In this document: piece by piece, positions 1 to 12,376 of the stretch | Layout: every line of letters begins with the position of its first letter | Numbering within the stretch: position 1 is the stretch's first letter | From: Chrysomallon squamiferum | Taxonomy: Eukaryota > Mollusca > Gastropoda > Neomphalida > Peltospiridae | Direction: 5' to 3' | Assembly: GCA_012295275.1 (NCBI GenBank) | Contig: CM022678.1 | Span: 11,603,282 to 11,667,281, forward strand | Length of the DNA: 64,000 nucleotides | Translations under genes and position numbers: made by a program | Notes under the pieces: generated by a model | The model's database searches: none | Told to the model about the DNA's origin: nothing | What the model saw: the letters and a program-made list of their open reading frames with translations, nothing else

Positions 1-951
1 TGGGTCAGCCAAAAGAGAATATGTGATCTGCAAAACTTTTACTTTTTAAAATCATTTTTTATGCTTAACGTTAATCACGGTTATCTATATTTAAATAAAA
101 TAAATATAGTTAAACAATAATAATAATACTAACACACACATTAAAAATTAAACAACAGAAACCTGATACCGAATAATATTTTAATTTGTCACTGAAACAT
201 TTCATTTCACAAGAACTGGCAATAAACCACAAATAACAACATATATAAATAACAGCTATACAATATATATGTTCTATATATTATAAACATAAAATTCACA
301 TTGTATTAAACTATGACAAACGATATACTTTAGTATGAGGGGAAAAACCACTGATTTTATTTTTCTTTGCTGCAAATGTAATTCTATTTTGAAAATGATT
401 ATTTATGACAAAGAGGGTTGTCTCCCTTATCTCAAAGCGCGGAAACGGGAGAAAGAGCTTATGATAAACGTAATTGATGCTGAAAACAATTAATTTTGTT
501 CTTAATAATAATAATAATAATAATGAATGATAATGGTGATGATAATGACAGTAATATTGTGAAATGATCATCATTATGTAATCACTGGCTTTAACAAGAA
601 TCTTTCACTTCTGTATGTTTGTAAAAGACTAATACATTATTATTATTATGGCCATTTATCATTTATTATTGTTATTATTTTTTATTAGCATTTATTATCA
701 TAATCACCACTATTATTATCATCATCACCATCATTCGAAAAATTCAAGGGTAAAAACAATATGCGACATGCAAAATTTTACCAATGAGACAAAAAAATAA
801 AATAAAATAAAATAATATATATATATATTCTTCGTTGTTAAGACAAAAAGACAAAATATTTTTGATTCAGACAAATTTTGAAACTGAAGAAAACATGATA
901 CACGAAGCTTCATAAAGATTTATCAAAGATTATTGCAAAGTTGTGTTACTT

Positions 952-1693
952 TCTGGGCTGGATTCAAGTCCTCAACTATTTGCAGCTGAGAAAACAGAAT
1001 TTTACAATTTTTAGTTGCGAATAATGTTTGATTAAAATCAAATCCTAGGCTCCACTGGACACTGGTCATCTTCTGTCTAACAATTTATTGATGAACTGAA
1101 TTTCCAGAAACCAGCAAGAAGTCAAAAGCATATTAGAATTTTTGAAAACTGACATTTTTGGGCCAAAATTATTTTATGAAAATGTTTGACTCAAGATTAA
1201 GCACTTTATGGATGTAGAAATCATTTAATATAATTCTGTTTGGTGAATACTGATTTTATATAAATCTTGTTAATGTTATCCAACTGCTTGGTCTTAAAAT
1301 TGGTCTGTTTCAGAAACTTCTGTGCATCATGATTTCACAACTGTCAATAAAAAATAACAAATAAAATCAATTCTTTTATGTCTGTTAAAACTGTGAGGTC
1401 TTTAGCTGTAGTTCACAGCTCTACTTACATAATTTAAAAAGAGAAGAAACCATAAAAAACAAAACCTGAATTCCATGACACTGTTTAAAAGGTTCTAACA
1501 GAGAAATGACCTCTTTGAACTCGGAGGGACTTACAGCACTGACTAGCAGAAGTTTAGTGTTTTATCTGACAAAGAATCCATCAGCTTCTTTAAATAAGAA
1601 TTAACAACAGAAGATAACTTCCTAGATTGACCGACTGCAAGCCTGTAAAAAAAAAGTTGATATTTTCAGCTTCAGTGTGAATCCAGCCCAGAT
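952..1693. repeat. Candidate element bounded by a 14-bp perfect inverted repeat
   Basis: TCTGGGCTGGATTC at about 952-965 is repeated in inverted orientation as GAATCCAGCCCAGA at about 1680-1693. Just inside both ends there is weaker similarity (an AGCTGA-like stretch followed by an A-rich run). No flanking target-site duplication is evident and no transposase frame lies inside. It could be a short non-autonomous DNA transposon or a chance inverted repeat. Confidence 0.3.
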
Positions 1694-2090
1694 CATGATG
1701 AAGTCAACTGTAATAGTCAAATCTGTCAGTCACAGTACATGAATATAAATTCCCTGAGATTTTCATGTCTTCTAGAAATCTTGGGGTGGGGCCGGGCTTG
1801 GCATTTAGAGACACAAGGGATGCTAGACATACACAGATCAAAGAGTGTCGTCCTCTCTCTTCTTCCTTCTTCTTTGAAACAAAATTCATTAACAGTTTTC
1901 TTACTGAAAACTGGATGCAGCAGAATGATTGTACCCCCTGATTTGCAGTCCTGGATCCAGCCCTTACAACTAACTTCTACTAATGCAAAACCACCGTGGG
2001 AAAAAACAATGTCATAAAACGTTTAATTCAACCTCTCAGTAATTCAAACTTTTCAAAACATGAACCAGTTTTGTGTAAATTAGGACAATA

Positions 2091-2240
2091 ACCTCTGCCC
2101 CTTAAAAAACCACCCCACCTACCTCTGCCCCTTAAAAAACCACCCCACCTACCTCTGCCCCCTAAAAACCCACCCCACCCACCTCTGCCACTTAAAAAAC
2201 CACCCCACCAACCTCTGCCCCTTAAAAAACCCACCCCACC
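2091..2240. repeat. 30-bp minisatellite, 5 copies
   Basis: Five consecutive copies of a 30-bp unit that starts ACCTCTGCCCCTTAAAAAAC and ends CACCCCACCT. The first two copies are identical; the others differ by one to three bases. The unit is strongly strand-asymmetric (C/A-rich on the plus strand). The Gly/Trp/Arg-rich minus-strand frame across it is a by-product of the 30-bp period. Confidence 0.9.
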
Positions 2241-2619
2241 TGTCAGCATCCAAGATGGTTTGAACGGACATGATTATGATACAAAACTGGCGAAAACTGC
2301 CAAATTTTAAAATGACAAATGGTCCAGTATAAGAATTTTTATCAAAAATATTTCTTAAAAAACCACATTACATACCAGTCAGCTAAAACAACAACTTCAC
2401 AGATTGTAAACTTACTATAAATATACGTCTATACACAACATTACACCAATTAAAACAAAAATAAATAAATAAAAGGAATATGACAATTGTGCTTTGATTT
2501 AAGAATTTTTCTTGTTAGTCTTTGATTTTTATTTAATTTTTTTTCACATTTATAAATAAAATAAAACATCAGACATTTATCAGAACAGATTAATTTTTGA
2601 AACAAACTTATTAAATTAT

Positions 2620-2852
2620 AGTTATGACACCTGCAACCAAATTATTATTTGAAGTAAATTAGCAAAAATGACTAATTTGTTGCAAAGTTGTGTTATCAGC
2701 CATTTTGTTACATATATATATATATAAAAATTAAAAAAAAAAAAAAATAAAAATTATTTCACAATTTTGCTATGATTTAATCATTTTGCTAATTTGCTTC
2801 TACCAGCAAACTATAATTTGGTTGGACTTTTTGTGTCTGTAAATTTATAACT
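2620..2852. repeat. Fold-back (hairpin) element, MITE-like
   Basis: The left arm (about 2620-2700) and the reverse complement of the right arm (about 2756-2852) align over most of their length. Shared blocks include AGTTAT, GACAC, CAACCAAATTAT, GAAG, AAATTAGCAAAA and GCAAA-TTGTG, in the same order. The centre is an (AT)n/poly-A stretch at about 2710-2750. There is no coding capacity. The arrangement fits a palindromic MITE or fold-back element. Confidence 0.6.
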
Positions 2853-3050
2853 GTTATTTATATCAAAAACTACTTTTTGTTCTACTAGAATATATACAAA
2901 TTATAAAAAATAAGACATAAATATATTTAGAAAACGTAATGATAAATCTTTAAAAATCTATTCAAGATTACTCTTGTATTTTGGCAAGTAATTTACTTTT
3001 TACTGGAATAAGAGATAAATTAAAATATTTTGAGTGTGTGCTTGTAAATT

Positions 3051-3193
3051 TGCACTATTTAATTTAAGACAAAATTAATCTTGATTTTTTTTTTATTAAT
3101 CTGAAATAATTTACTGAAATACATAAATAAGAAAATAAAATGTGCACTATTTAATTCAAAATAAAATTAATCTTCTGTTATATTTTATTAATC
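3051..3193. repeat. Imperfect direct duplication (~50 bp, two copies)
   Basis: TGCACTATTTAATT followed by an A-rich stretch, AAATTAATCTT and TTATTAATCT occurs at about 3051-3103 and again at about 3142-3193, 91 bp apart, with scattered differences. This is a small local duplication in AT-rich DNA. Confidence 0.55.
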
Positions 3194-4952
3194 TTACATA
3201 GCAACAGAAATATATATATATATGAAAATATAAAATGCTGAATAATATGATTTTTTTTTTTTTTTTTTTTAAAATTTGTTATTTACTATGACCAAAAGAA
3301 TTCTTTAATAATTTATTTTTTAATCTGCAATTAAATGGAAGCCTTCTGGCATAGTAAATGAAGTGATTGTCACAGACTGTGTTTTAAATAAGATAACTGT
3401 AATGAAGTCAGACAGCAACGACATGAACAGTAGATGCTTATCTGAAATTTCAAATTAAAATAATTTTTATTTTTGTATTTTTTTATATAATAATCATAAA
3501 AATGTCAGAAAAAAATGGCTAGAATTTTTTAGTATTTTTGTCTGTGATAAATTTCTATTAAATATATTATTACTGTTATTAAAATTATTATTATTATTAT
3601 TGCTGTTGTTATTACTATTATTATTATTGTTATTAGTTATTATTATTATTAATTCTTTATTGCTAATTCATATTGTAAATATTGCTGTTAAAAAACTGGT
3701 CAAAACTGCCTTATGTTTAACAGGATTTTAAAACTAATTTATTTATTTATTTATTATTATTATTATTATTTATACTTTTGTGGTTATTTACTTAACAGAA
3801 GGGTTCTTAATGATGAACCGCAAACAACCTAACATCTTTCTACAGCTCTGCATATTTTTATTTTTTATTACTATTTATTTTTTTAATGAACATTTCACCT
3901 TGCAAATTAAAAAAAAAAAAATCCCCTATGTTTGAAATAAATTTTATCTCAATTTTGGCCTTCATGTCAATTCTCAAAATATAATTAAAATTATCCCTCA
4001 TTGAAGTTTGTTTCATATCAATCAATCACCTGTCTGTTGCTACTGGCAACAGCTGTGATGTGTAATTTCAAACACAATGAATATTTGATTATGCAAATAA
4101 ATTGTTGAAAATTTTGTATTTAATTTCAAATTACATTAATTTTTATTCAGGTAAATGAAGTTTGACACACATAATGAAATTTATGATATTTTATTATTAA
4201 AAAAAAAAAAGATTTATCTGATTCAAATTTCTAATGTAATTTAGTGCTGGAATTATTATTATTTTTGTTTAATAAAGAGAAATTTTCAAGGAATGAAACT
4301 AAACATATAACCTGTGAGTAAAATAATTTAACATCAGAGTCAAATTTTACTCTTAAATCAAATCATAATTCACTTGATTCACAGATGCAAAAAACTTATT
4401 TTAACTTTCACTTTAAAAATTGTTTTTAGCACCATTTATTTTTTACTTTATGCAATAATAATAATAATAGTAATAATAAATAAATAAAAACTGATAACTG
4501 AAAATGTGCTACCAGTAAAAATTAATTTAGAAAGAAAAATTCTAAAAAAATATTTAATGTATTTCTGTCATAGCCAGAAACTAACTGAAAGATAATTTCC
4601 TGTTCTTTTAAAAACTGATACAATTTTAGAAAAAGAAAATATATGTTCAGAAAAAGAATTTTGTAAAATATTCTTATCATAAACTTATTGCAATACAAAC
4701 ACATATAAAATACTGCACATTGGATAATCATGTTCCCTTTCTACATGTTTTAAAACACAACGAATAAAAATCCATTATAAACAACTAAATTATCTCACAT
4801 CATTAATATATATATATATATATATTTTACAACAGCACTATATAATAAAATATTCTTCTCTTCTACGACACACACACATGCACACATTCACACACACACA
4901 CACACACAATAAAACATCGAAACACAAACACATTTTCACAACCAAAAACAAT

Positions 4953-5333
4953 TCAATCCCGTCCCATTTTTTTCCGTCTGCTTCGTGTGATTGGTTGTCG
5001 AGTCAGCATGTTTCCCGCTCTGTATTTCTGTGTGCCGTCCACGTAGCAGTCGATGTACGAGTTCTCCCGATTCTGCAAGTCTGTTCTCCTGGAATGTGCC
5101 TGGTGACATTCCACGGGAGATTTTGGCTCCAGTTTTAACAGCAGAGGAATCGAGAATCGGTATCGAAACTTCAGCAGCAGCGAAACGAGGATCACAACCA
5201 GCGTCATCGCCATGACAACGGGCTGCCACTGCGCGGGGATTTCCTGGAAAAACATGCGGATGCTGCGGCCGAGACAGGAGAACAGTTGTTCCACTGGGTG
5301 CAGAACACAGCGCGAAGCTGCTGATGACAGCAC
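4953..5333 (-). CDS. CLCC1: CLCC1-like terminal exon
   Basis: Acceptor GTTCCAG followed by GTGCTGTCA (Val-Leu-Ser) in phase 0, 126 codons plus TGA. It carries an amphipathic lead-in, FFQEIPAQWQPVV and a hydrophobic segment (MAMTLVVILVSLLLKF) equivalent to the third membrane segment of CLCC1, then a hydrophilic Arg/Lys-rich tail. Vertebrate proteins have a longer disordered tail. Either this one is naturally short or a further exon is used through a donor not recognised here. Confidence 0.7.
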   Translation of the reverse strand: MLSSAASRCVLHPVEQLFSCLGRSIRMFFQEIPAQWQPVVMAMTLVVILVSLLLKFRYRFSIPLLLKLEPKSPVECHQAHSRRTDLQNRENSYIDCYVDGTQKYRAGNMLTRQPITRSRRKKMGRD

Positions 5334-7590
5334 CTGGAACAAAAAAAAAATAAAAAAATAAAAAATAAATAAAATAAAAATAATCAAATGTTAATAAATA
5401 AATAAAGGGAACAATAAAGAAAGAATTGTCACATTTACTTCACGACAGAGCATTTTAATTTTTTCTTCGAAAAAGTTTGTATTTTTGCAGCAAATTGTCT
5501 TTTATTCTATTACTTTCAAGACAAAAAACTACAAAAGAAAAAGCTGATCTACATTAATACGTTAATACAGGAACAATGGACAGAAGGGGATATTTCTTTT
5601 TCAAATTAATAAATTCAAAAAAAATAATAAAAAAAAATAAAAAAATAATAATAATAAATAATAGTAATAAAAATAATAAAAAAACAACAATGACAAAAGG
5701 ATTAAACAGTTTTAGCCTCTCACTGATATGTAAGTAATGATTTTACAGAGATATTTTTTTTTTAAAACTGATAATTATGTGAGTAAACATCTGACTCACA
5801 AGTAGAGGTGTGAGCTCCCACAGGGGGTCAACAAGGAGGTAGTAGTAGTACTTGTTACACGGGTCATCGTCACTCCAGGAGAAGTGATGCTTTGACCACT
5901 CCCTCAGACTCTGCATGATGCCCATCCCCTGGGGGAAACACTCCTGTGGTTTACCCTTAACATAGAAAAAATAATAAAAATTATAATTAAAAGTTAAAAT
6001 AATACTGCTAATAATAATAATAATGATGATGGTGACAGTAATAATAAATGATAATGATAATGATATTAATGATGATAATGATTATACTAATAATTATGAT
6101 GATAGTAATAAAAATATTAATGATAATAATACAAACACAAATAAAAATAAAATAAGACTTAAAAAAAGAAACAAGAAAAAAACTTTGTTTTTATACAGTA
6201 AATATCTAGAAGTGTGGATTAGTGGAAACAAAAAATAAAAAATTCATGAACACTATTACTTTCTGCGAGTGTTTAAAAATAATCAAATTAAGAAAATTTC
6301 ACATGCTCTGGTGGTAAAAAGGCAGAGTAATGAATGGTAAAAAAGGTAAAAGAATTTATGTGTATCTGCAGAATGGTGACAACAGGTAATTTATTTTATA
6401 GGTTTACCTACAAGTTGTGTAACAAAAATGTAAATAGTTTTGTTACATTTCCAAGACATTATTTTATTTATTTTCTGTTAAAGCTGTTTAACATAGTAAC
6501 AGAAAAAAGAAATAGACCGAATATATTCAAAAAAAGTCATTTTATTTTAATTGTTGGCAGTGAACCTGTGCTAACAATTAAGTATACTAATTAGTTTTCT
6601 TTTCATTTTTGTTATGTCATTTCATACAAGGAATGCTAAAGAAATATATCCCCCAATAAAATGCTACTTTGAATTAATTTATTTATTACAGATTTATGAA
6701 AAGATCATCCTACACTTCTGTCACTATCAACTATTTATCACTAGCAACAAACTAAAGCAGAAAGTAACCAACTATTAATATGTAGATTTGTGATGGTTCA
6801 CAGGAAAACAGGGACAAAATTATGTTAATGTTATTTAGCTAACCAATGAAGGTTTTCTGAACAAAACGGCAAAACAGAGTAAGAAATGGCGCAGGTTATC
6901 TCACAGCATTTCAGAAAATTAAGTTTTTAAAGTGACGAATAAATAAAAAATAAAAAATTTCAACATGGACACATTTCTGCACGAGTGAAGGTATTGCTCT
7001 GTAGCATCAAAACATGCAGTGTGTGTGAGACGTGACCCTGAGTTTCGCATGCTTCGACACATTTGTTTAAAAAACAAAAAATCTTACGGCCGTTGTTTTG
7101 GCAGCTCTTATGGACACCTCCCTCTGGTAGAGTCTGACAAACTCCCACGGAATGCTGACCAGTGTCATCAAAATAACCACCAACCCCACCACCCGCCACA
7201 ACGTCCACACACTCGCACCTCCGTGCGCTCCCTCCTCCACCGCAGTTCTCTCCCTTCCCGGACTCCCTCGTCGTACGTCACAGTCGTCCTCGAAACGTCC
7301 ACAACATCGTCGTCATCATCGTCGACCAGTCCGCGCCACTTGTACAGATTGCAGAGGATGACGCACATCACTATCACCGTGACGACAGACAAGCGAATGA
7401 TGAACTCTTTGAGCTCTGATTCTCTGGTCACCTCGGAGACCCAGTAAGAAACGTCCTCGGGAATGTTGAGTGCGATGATGTAGAAGCAGATGGTGAGGAT
7501 GTTGCTGTCGCAGAGTTGTGAGCGGTAGTGCAGTGCGTGGTTGACGGGACTGTCGAAGCCGAGCATGCGGTGAAAAAATCTCAGAAGAGA
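4953..7590 (-). CDS. CLCC1: Chloride channel CLIC-like protein 1 (CLCC1) homologue, 3' part of gene
   Basis: Minus-strand gene with exons 7590-7088, 5943-5800 and 5333-4953, joined by GT-AG introns. CLCC1 is an ER multi-pass membrane protein implicated in ER anion conductance. Recognition rests on two blocks recalled from vertebrate CLCC1: a Trp-Arg-Val hydrophobic segment leading to a conserved Cys and then DDPC-KYY--LLV-P-W, and a later FFQEIPAQWQPVVM membrane segment. Exon 1 of this set carries a hydrophobic segment, then an Asp-rich stretch, then a second hydrophobic segment in a different frame. The intron phases require phase 0 at both ends of this 503-nt exon, so it is one base short or two bases long. 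The C-terminal tail (stop at 4953-4955) is basic and short compared with vertebrates. N-terminal exons are not securely found. Confidence 0.75.
5800..5943 (-). CDS. CLCC1: CLCC1-like exon with DDPC-KYY signature
   Basis: 144 nt, 48 codons, phase 0 at both ends, acceptor ACCACAG and donor GTGAGT. It begins ECFPQGMGIM and contains REW, DDDPCNKYYYYLLVDPLWE. The Cys at residue 2 and the Asp-Asp-Pro-Cys to Pro-Leu-Trp block match the most conserved CLCC1 segment at nearly the same spacing. A second possible acceptor (CCCCCAG) would remove the first five codons, including that Cys, so the upstream acceptor is preferred. Confidence 0.8.
7088..7590 (-). CDS. CLCC1: CLCC1-like exon with two membrane segments and an apparent frameshift
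   Basis: The acceptor is a TTTTTCACAG just above 7590 and the donor is GTAAGA at 7087-7082. The first frame reads SLLRFFHRMLGFDSPVNHAL and continues through a membrane segment ending in VIVMCVILCNLYKW, then an Asp run, and stops at about 7168. The second conserved segment (TLWRVVGLVVILMTLVSIPW) is in the frame offset by two bases. That frame is closed upstream by a TGA in the Asp-rich stretch, so the switch lies between about 7170 and 7315. No good intron (polypyrimidine tract plus AG) is visible there. An indel in the assembly is the simplest explanation. Confidence 0.65.
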
Positions 7591-7650
7591 CTGTGAAAAA
7601 GTGGTTAAACTTTCCTGTGAAGAGCAGTGCAATTTACCTGTAAGTAAAAA

Positions 7651-8215
7651 TAACAAAACAGTGAAGTAAATTAAATATTCTTTTTAACAAAACAGTGAAA
7701 TAATGAATAAAATGAACATTCTGCTTAACAAAACAGTGAAATTATGAATAAAATGAACATTCTGCTTAATAAAACAGTGAAATTATGAATAAAGTAAACA
7801 TTCTTTTTAACAAAACAGTGCAATAAATTAAATATTCTTTTTAACAAAACAGTGGAATTATGAATAAAATAAACCTTTCTAAAAAACCAGTGAAATAAAT
7901 TAAATATTCTTTTTAACAAAACAGTGAAATAATGAATAAAATGAACATTCTTTTTAACAAAACAGTGAATATGAATAAAATAAACACTTTTTAACAAAAA
8001 AGTGAAATTATGAATAAAATAAACATTCTTTTTAACAAAACAGTGAAATAATGAATAAAATGAACATTCTTCTTAACAAAACAGTGAAATTATGAATAAA
8101 ATGTAATATTATTTTTAAAAAAACAGTGAAATTATGAATAAAATGAACATTCTTTTTAAAACAGTGAAATTATGAATAAAATAAACATTCTATAAATTAA
8201 ACAGTGAAATTGTGA
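7651..8215. repeat. ~41-bp minisatellite, about 15 copies
   Basis: Reiterated ACAAAACAGTGAAATTATG, then AATAAAATGAACATTCTTTT, with unit lengths of about 36-44 bp and moderate divergence. It lies just upstream (in gene sense) of the CLCC1-like 503-nt exon, presumably in an intron. The unit does not contain the exon's splice acceptor, unlike the arrays in EXTL3. Confidence 0.85.
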
Positions 8216-8287
8216 ACCAAAAAAAATATTTATATATAAAAATACAAAAAAACTACCCTCTGTTGGATTTTGCAAAACATAATAATG

Positions 8288-8432
8288 CTGGAAATGATCA
8301 AGAAAATACTGGATTTGACTATGAAAATACTGCTTTTGACCATGAAAATACTGGATTTGACTATTAAAATACTGCTTTTGACTATGAAAACACTAAATTT
8401 GACTATGAAAATACTGGATTTGACTATTAAAA
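8288..8432. repeat. 21-bp minisatellite, ~7 copies
   Basis: Tandem copies related to ATGAAAATACTGGATTTGAC, alternating with a variant ending CTGCTTTTGAC. This gives a 21-bp basic and 42-bp higher-order period. A 33-bp poly-A run (with a GAGAG lead) follows at about 8632-8665, and a short (TG)n lies at about 8888-8908. Confidence 0.8.
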
Positions 8433-8631
8433 TATCAGTTAATATGGACGACTGCTTGTTTATATGAGTTATCCCAGAATGCAACACATCATGGCCATTT
8501 TACTTGATTATGTGGCAGATGACGTACATACATGTTCCAGCTGTTAAGTTCCTTCTACAATAGACATAATGTTATAAATAATGTTAATAAAACTACCTTT
8601 ATATAATAAACATGTATTGTTGAAAAGAGAG

Positions 8632-8666
<35 letters not shown>

Positions 8667-9643
8667 ATTATCGTCTAATAAAATTATACTTTTACATGTA
8701 TTAATGAATGGAAACAAAATGCTGAAAGACAACAAATGGACAATCATATTACAAAACACACAGTTAAACTAATTTTGGTTTTTGTTCTTTCCAGTTCTGA
8801 ACAGTACTCCTGAAGTTGCTTATAAAAAAAAAACATGATATGAACTTATCAGTGAAGTTTTGCTGTAAACTAATGAGTTGTTGTTATGTGTGTGTGTGTG
8901 TGTGTGTATGCATATATGTATGCATGTGTGTGTATATGTGTACATCTGAATTAAATGATTTAAGAAATATGAATATTTTTGTAAAAGACATCAAGAACAC
9001 ATTATTACATCAGAAGAATTTATTTATTACATATTAAGTTGAAAAAGGCCCACGGTTAATGTTTAAACTTCAAAATAATAATAATAATAAAATTAATAAG
9101 TTTAATAATCAAAATACTAAATATAATATTAATAACTAAAAAGTGCATAATGATAATAGATATAATAAAAAATATTGAGTAGTAAGAACAACATTAATAA
9201 TAAAATAAATAACTGTCGTTCTTTATGGACTTTGATCAGTAACTGACATAAATTTGTTTCAAAATAAAGCAATTGAACCGTAAGTCACTAAGTGCTAATT
9301 TATTCACTTATTCATTATTGGCTAATAGTCATATTCAATGATATTGGGAACCAAACTTTGCTATAGTTATGATGTTCAGTATTTTTTTCATCAGGAAATT
9401 TAGATTAAATTCGACAGACGATGATACATGATACAACACTACACCAGTTACTTTAGTCAGCTGCAATATCATCACGTTCGTGACATTGACATTATCTTAA
9501 TAATCAGCTTAAAAAACCGCCGATAAATCACGATCATAAATGATGAGGATCAAATAAAGATTTGGAAATCAATTCCACTGAGCATTTAAAATTTAAATTA
9601 GAATCGTTTCACGTTATAACAAGATGTAGTCACACCCTCTTAC

Positions 9644-9740
9644 CTATTTTGTTTCGAATATACAAAAATAAAAGACTCAGGAGAAGGAACGGGACGAAAA
9701 ATGTCCATATTCTCTTGCTTGTTTTTATTTTTGCCGCCAT
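9644..9740 (-). CDS. Candidate first coding exon with N-terminal hydrophobic segment
   Basis: ATG in a good context (ACAATGGCGGC) opens 32 codons, MAAKIKTSKRIWTFFVPFLL then LSLLFLYIRNKI, and ends at a strong donor (G|GTAAGAG) in phase 1. A basic N-terminus followed by a hydrophobic run looks like a signal peptide or signal anchor, as expected for the start of an ER membrane protein. Its position 2 kb upstream of the CLCC1-like exons on the same strand suggests it starts that gene. The phase does not fit direct joining to the exon at 7590, so at least one luminal-domain exon remains unidentified. Confidence 0.4.
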
Positions 9741-12333
9741 TGTCGTTGTTGTTGCGTTGAAATTCTTCCACTTCAGCAAAGCGGCACCAACAAATTCTAG
9801 AAAACGCAAATGAATCATTTTATTACAGATGTACATACTGTGATGTTAATAACCAGCCAAAATACACATTAGTTATTTCCAAATTAATGTATTACTTGTT
9901 AATATAAACAAATCTTTACTAATTAGAAAATTCTGCAGTTTCTAAAATTATGGTTTTGTTAATGGAATTTAATGTTTGTTGTTTTTTATTAAGTTTTTTA
10001 AGTTTGTAAATATTTTTTTAATTTTTATTACTGAAACCAACCTTTGCGAATATAAAAATTCAATACTTTCAAATATATAGATTGTGTAATTTTTTATTTT
10101 TTTTTGTGTGTTTGTTTGAATAATCATCTCATTTCCTATTGCATATGTACTCAGTACTTATTTGTGTGAAAATGAACAAAACTAGTTAGTGTGAGCTTGC
10201 TCAGTTTGAAAGACAGGCCCTCTGTAAAATGGACATATCATTTTCCTTGCAAATAAATAACAGATGTCTATTATGAAGTTTTGAAATTTCTTCTGCAATG
10301 TTAAAAATAAGATTGTGAAACTAGTAATTTTATGAAATTGCTGAACAAAACAGTCATATTATCTGTGACATAAGTTTAATTTTGAAACAAGTCCTGTCTC
10401 CATAGTTGTGTGGGTGTGAAGTTGTCTAGCTGAAAATCTGGGATACTTGGAAAAATTGAGCTAATCTAATTAAGTATCCTTTATAACATATTTAGTATTA
10501 TATAATGTATATTTATATATATACATGTGATTCATTAGAAAGGTAATTGGTTTCTTCTTCTCTGTCAAATCTCGTTAATATGACAACATGAAATTTTTCC
10601 AGTTCTAGTTCCCCAGTTGCTATGTTAACTTAATTCCTGATTTGTTATACAGATCCAGTTCAGCTTCACTCAAAAAATAAGACAAAAAAGAAGAATAAAT
10701 AAAAATATTTAAATAATCGTTTATTCACTGGTTAACATTGATCATAATTACAAAATCAATTTTAATTTTTAATAAAATTTTCCTTTCATAAAACTGACTC
10801 ACATAATCATGCAAACTAATTCGTTTGAAATGTTGCTAAAAAAAAAAAAAAAAAAAAAAACCCCAAAACAATGTTCATTTCACCCCAAGTCAAAAATCTG
10901 GAAAAAAAAATGGAATCATTTTTATGTTGTTGAACTTAAAAACAGTTTTAAATATTTCAAGTTGTGATTTTCATACTTTGAAGTCATCAAGGATGTCGAT
11001 AGATTGTTTCTTTTCCTGCAGTAGTTAGGACACCTGTGAAAACTGTTGCAGCAAATTTATTAAGGATTTTTCATAAACTGTAACACAATTATTGAGAAAA
11101 GCATTTAATTTTTAAAATAATTATTATGAAATAATCTTCTGTACAAATGGATAGATTATTTATATTATTTTATAACAACAATAACGATGATGATGAAAAT
11201 TATAATAATAATAATAATCATAATAACAGATTGTAGTGATAGTAATAATAATAAAGACTGTAATGATAATAATAATCAACAAGTAAATAAGACTAGAAAT
11301 CAACTCATAAACAATATATATATATTTATAAATATATGTGTTTATATTTTTGTTAACTAGACACATGTGTGTGTGTGTGTGCAATTAATACAAATTAAAG
11401 ACAAAGTTGAGAAAAACAATATAAAAACTACAAAAATTACCAGAATAAAAACAAAACAAAAAGCAATGACAACCATCAAAGTTTAAAGATACTACTGAAC
11501 ACATATTACTTTTAAAAAACCATTTCAAAACCCCAGTACAAACATACAATCAGTCATCCTCTAAGTAACTTTATAAAATACCCTAGATACAAAATTATTA
11601 TTTTTGTTTTTACATTGAAATACAAATCATATATAAAAAAAGTACGAATACAAAAAAACAAAAACCCAGTGAAAACATCATCTAAGCATCATGACAAATG
11701 AAAACAAAAGCAAAAACAAATTTAGACAATGTATAAATAAAAAGCAAGCAAAATTTACCACACAAAAAAAAAAAAATAAAAAAAAAGAAAAAAGTACCCT
11801 CAAAAAAAAAAAAAAAAAAATAAAGAAACACTAAAACTACTTAAAAGTTATTTGATGAATTGAGCAATATAAATAACAAACTAAGGATACTAATTATTTA
11901 ACTCAAATTGCGTTATAAAAAATATAAAATAGAAGTTTTTACTGGGCACAGAATGACAAATGAAATTTATGAGATATCTACATCTATTTAGACATTTTAT
12001 TCTGTTTTTTATTTTATTTATCATAAATATAGATAACAGATTTCTAAATTAGTGATTCTAGTTTTATTAAATGACCTGTTTACATTTTATTTAATCTACA
12101 AAAATAAATTATTTGTTAATTTCAAAATAATAGTTGATCAGCAGTAAACAAGATTAATATCACTAACCAATTCACAAAAATATTAATTCATTTTTCATAA
12201 AACCCAATCAGCATTAGTACTGGAATAATAAAGATACATAAATTCTGATGATGATAATAAAATATATTTTAATTATATAATTATTTTTTTAATTATATAA
12301 TTAATTTTATAATAATAATAATAATAATAATAT

Positions 12334-12376
<43 letters not shown>

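Larger units (their letters stand above)
1..4952. other. AT-rich intergenic region left of the CLCC1-like gene
   Basis: No convincing coding exon is seen on either strand. The stretch is AT-rich with short (AAT)n, (AT)n, (TTA)n and poly-A/T runs, for example around 500-520, 2712-2723, 3251-3270 and 4811-4824. A more complex part at about 930-2050 has near-normal base composition but no sustained reading frame. The specific repeats in this region are listed separately. Confidence 0.6.

Noticed and set aside
1739-2017. 92-codon plus-strand frame starting MNINSLRFSC
   Set aside because: No recognisable domain, overlaps an equally long antisense frame, and no splice or coding-bias signal. It could be part of an untranslated region but cannot be supported as a gene.
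2028-2249. Gly/Trp/Arg-rich 73-codon minus-strand frame
   Set aside because: It is entirely the 30-bp minisatellite. The period is divisible by three, so the frame is open by construction.
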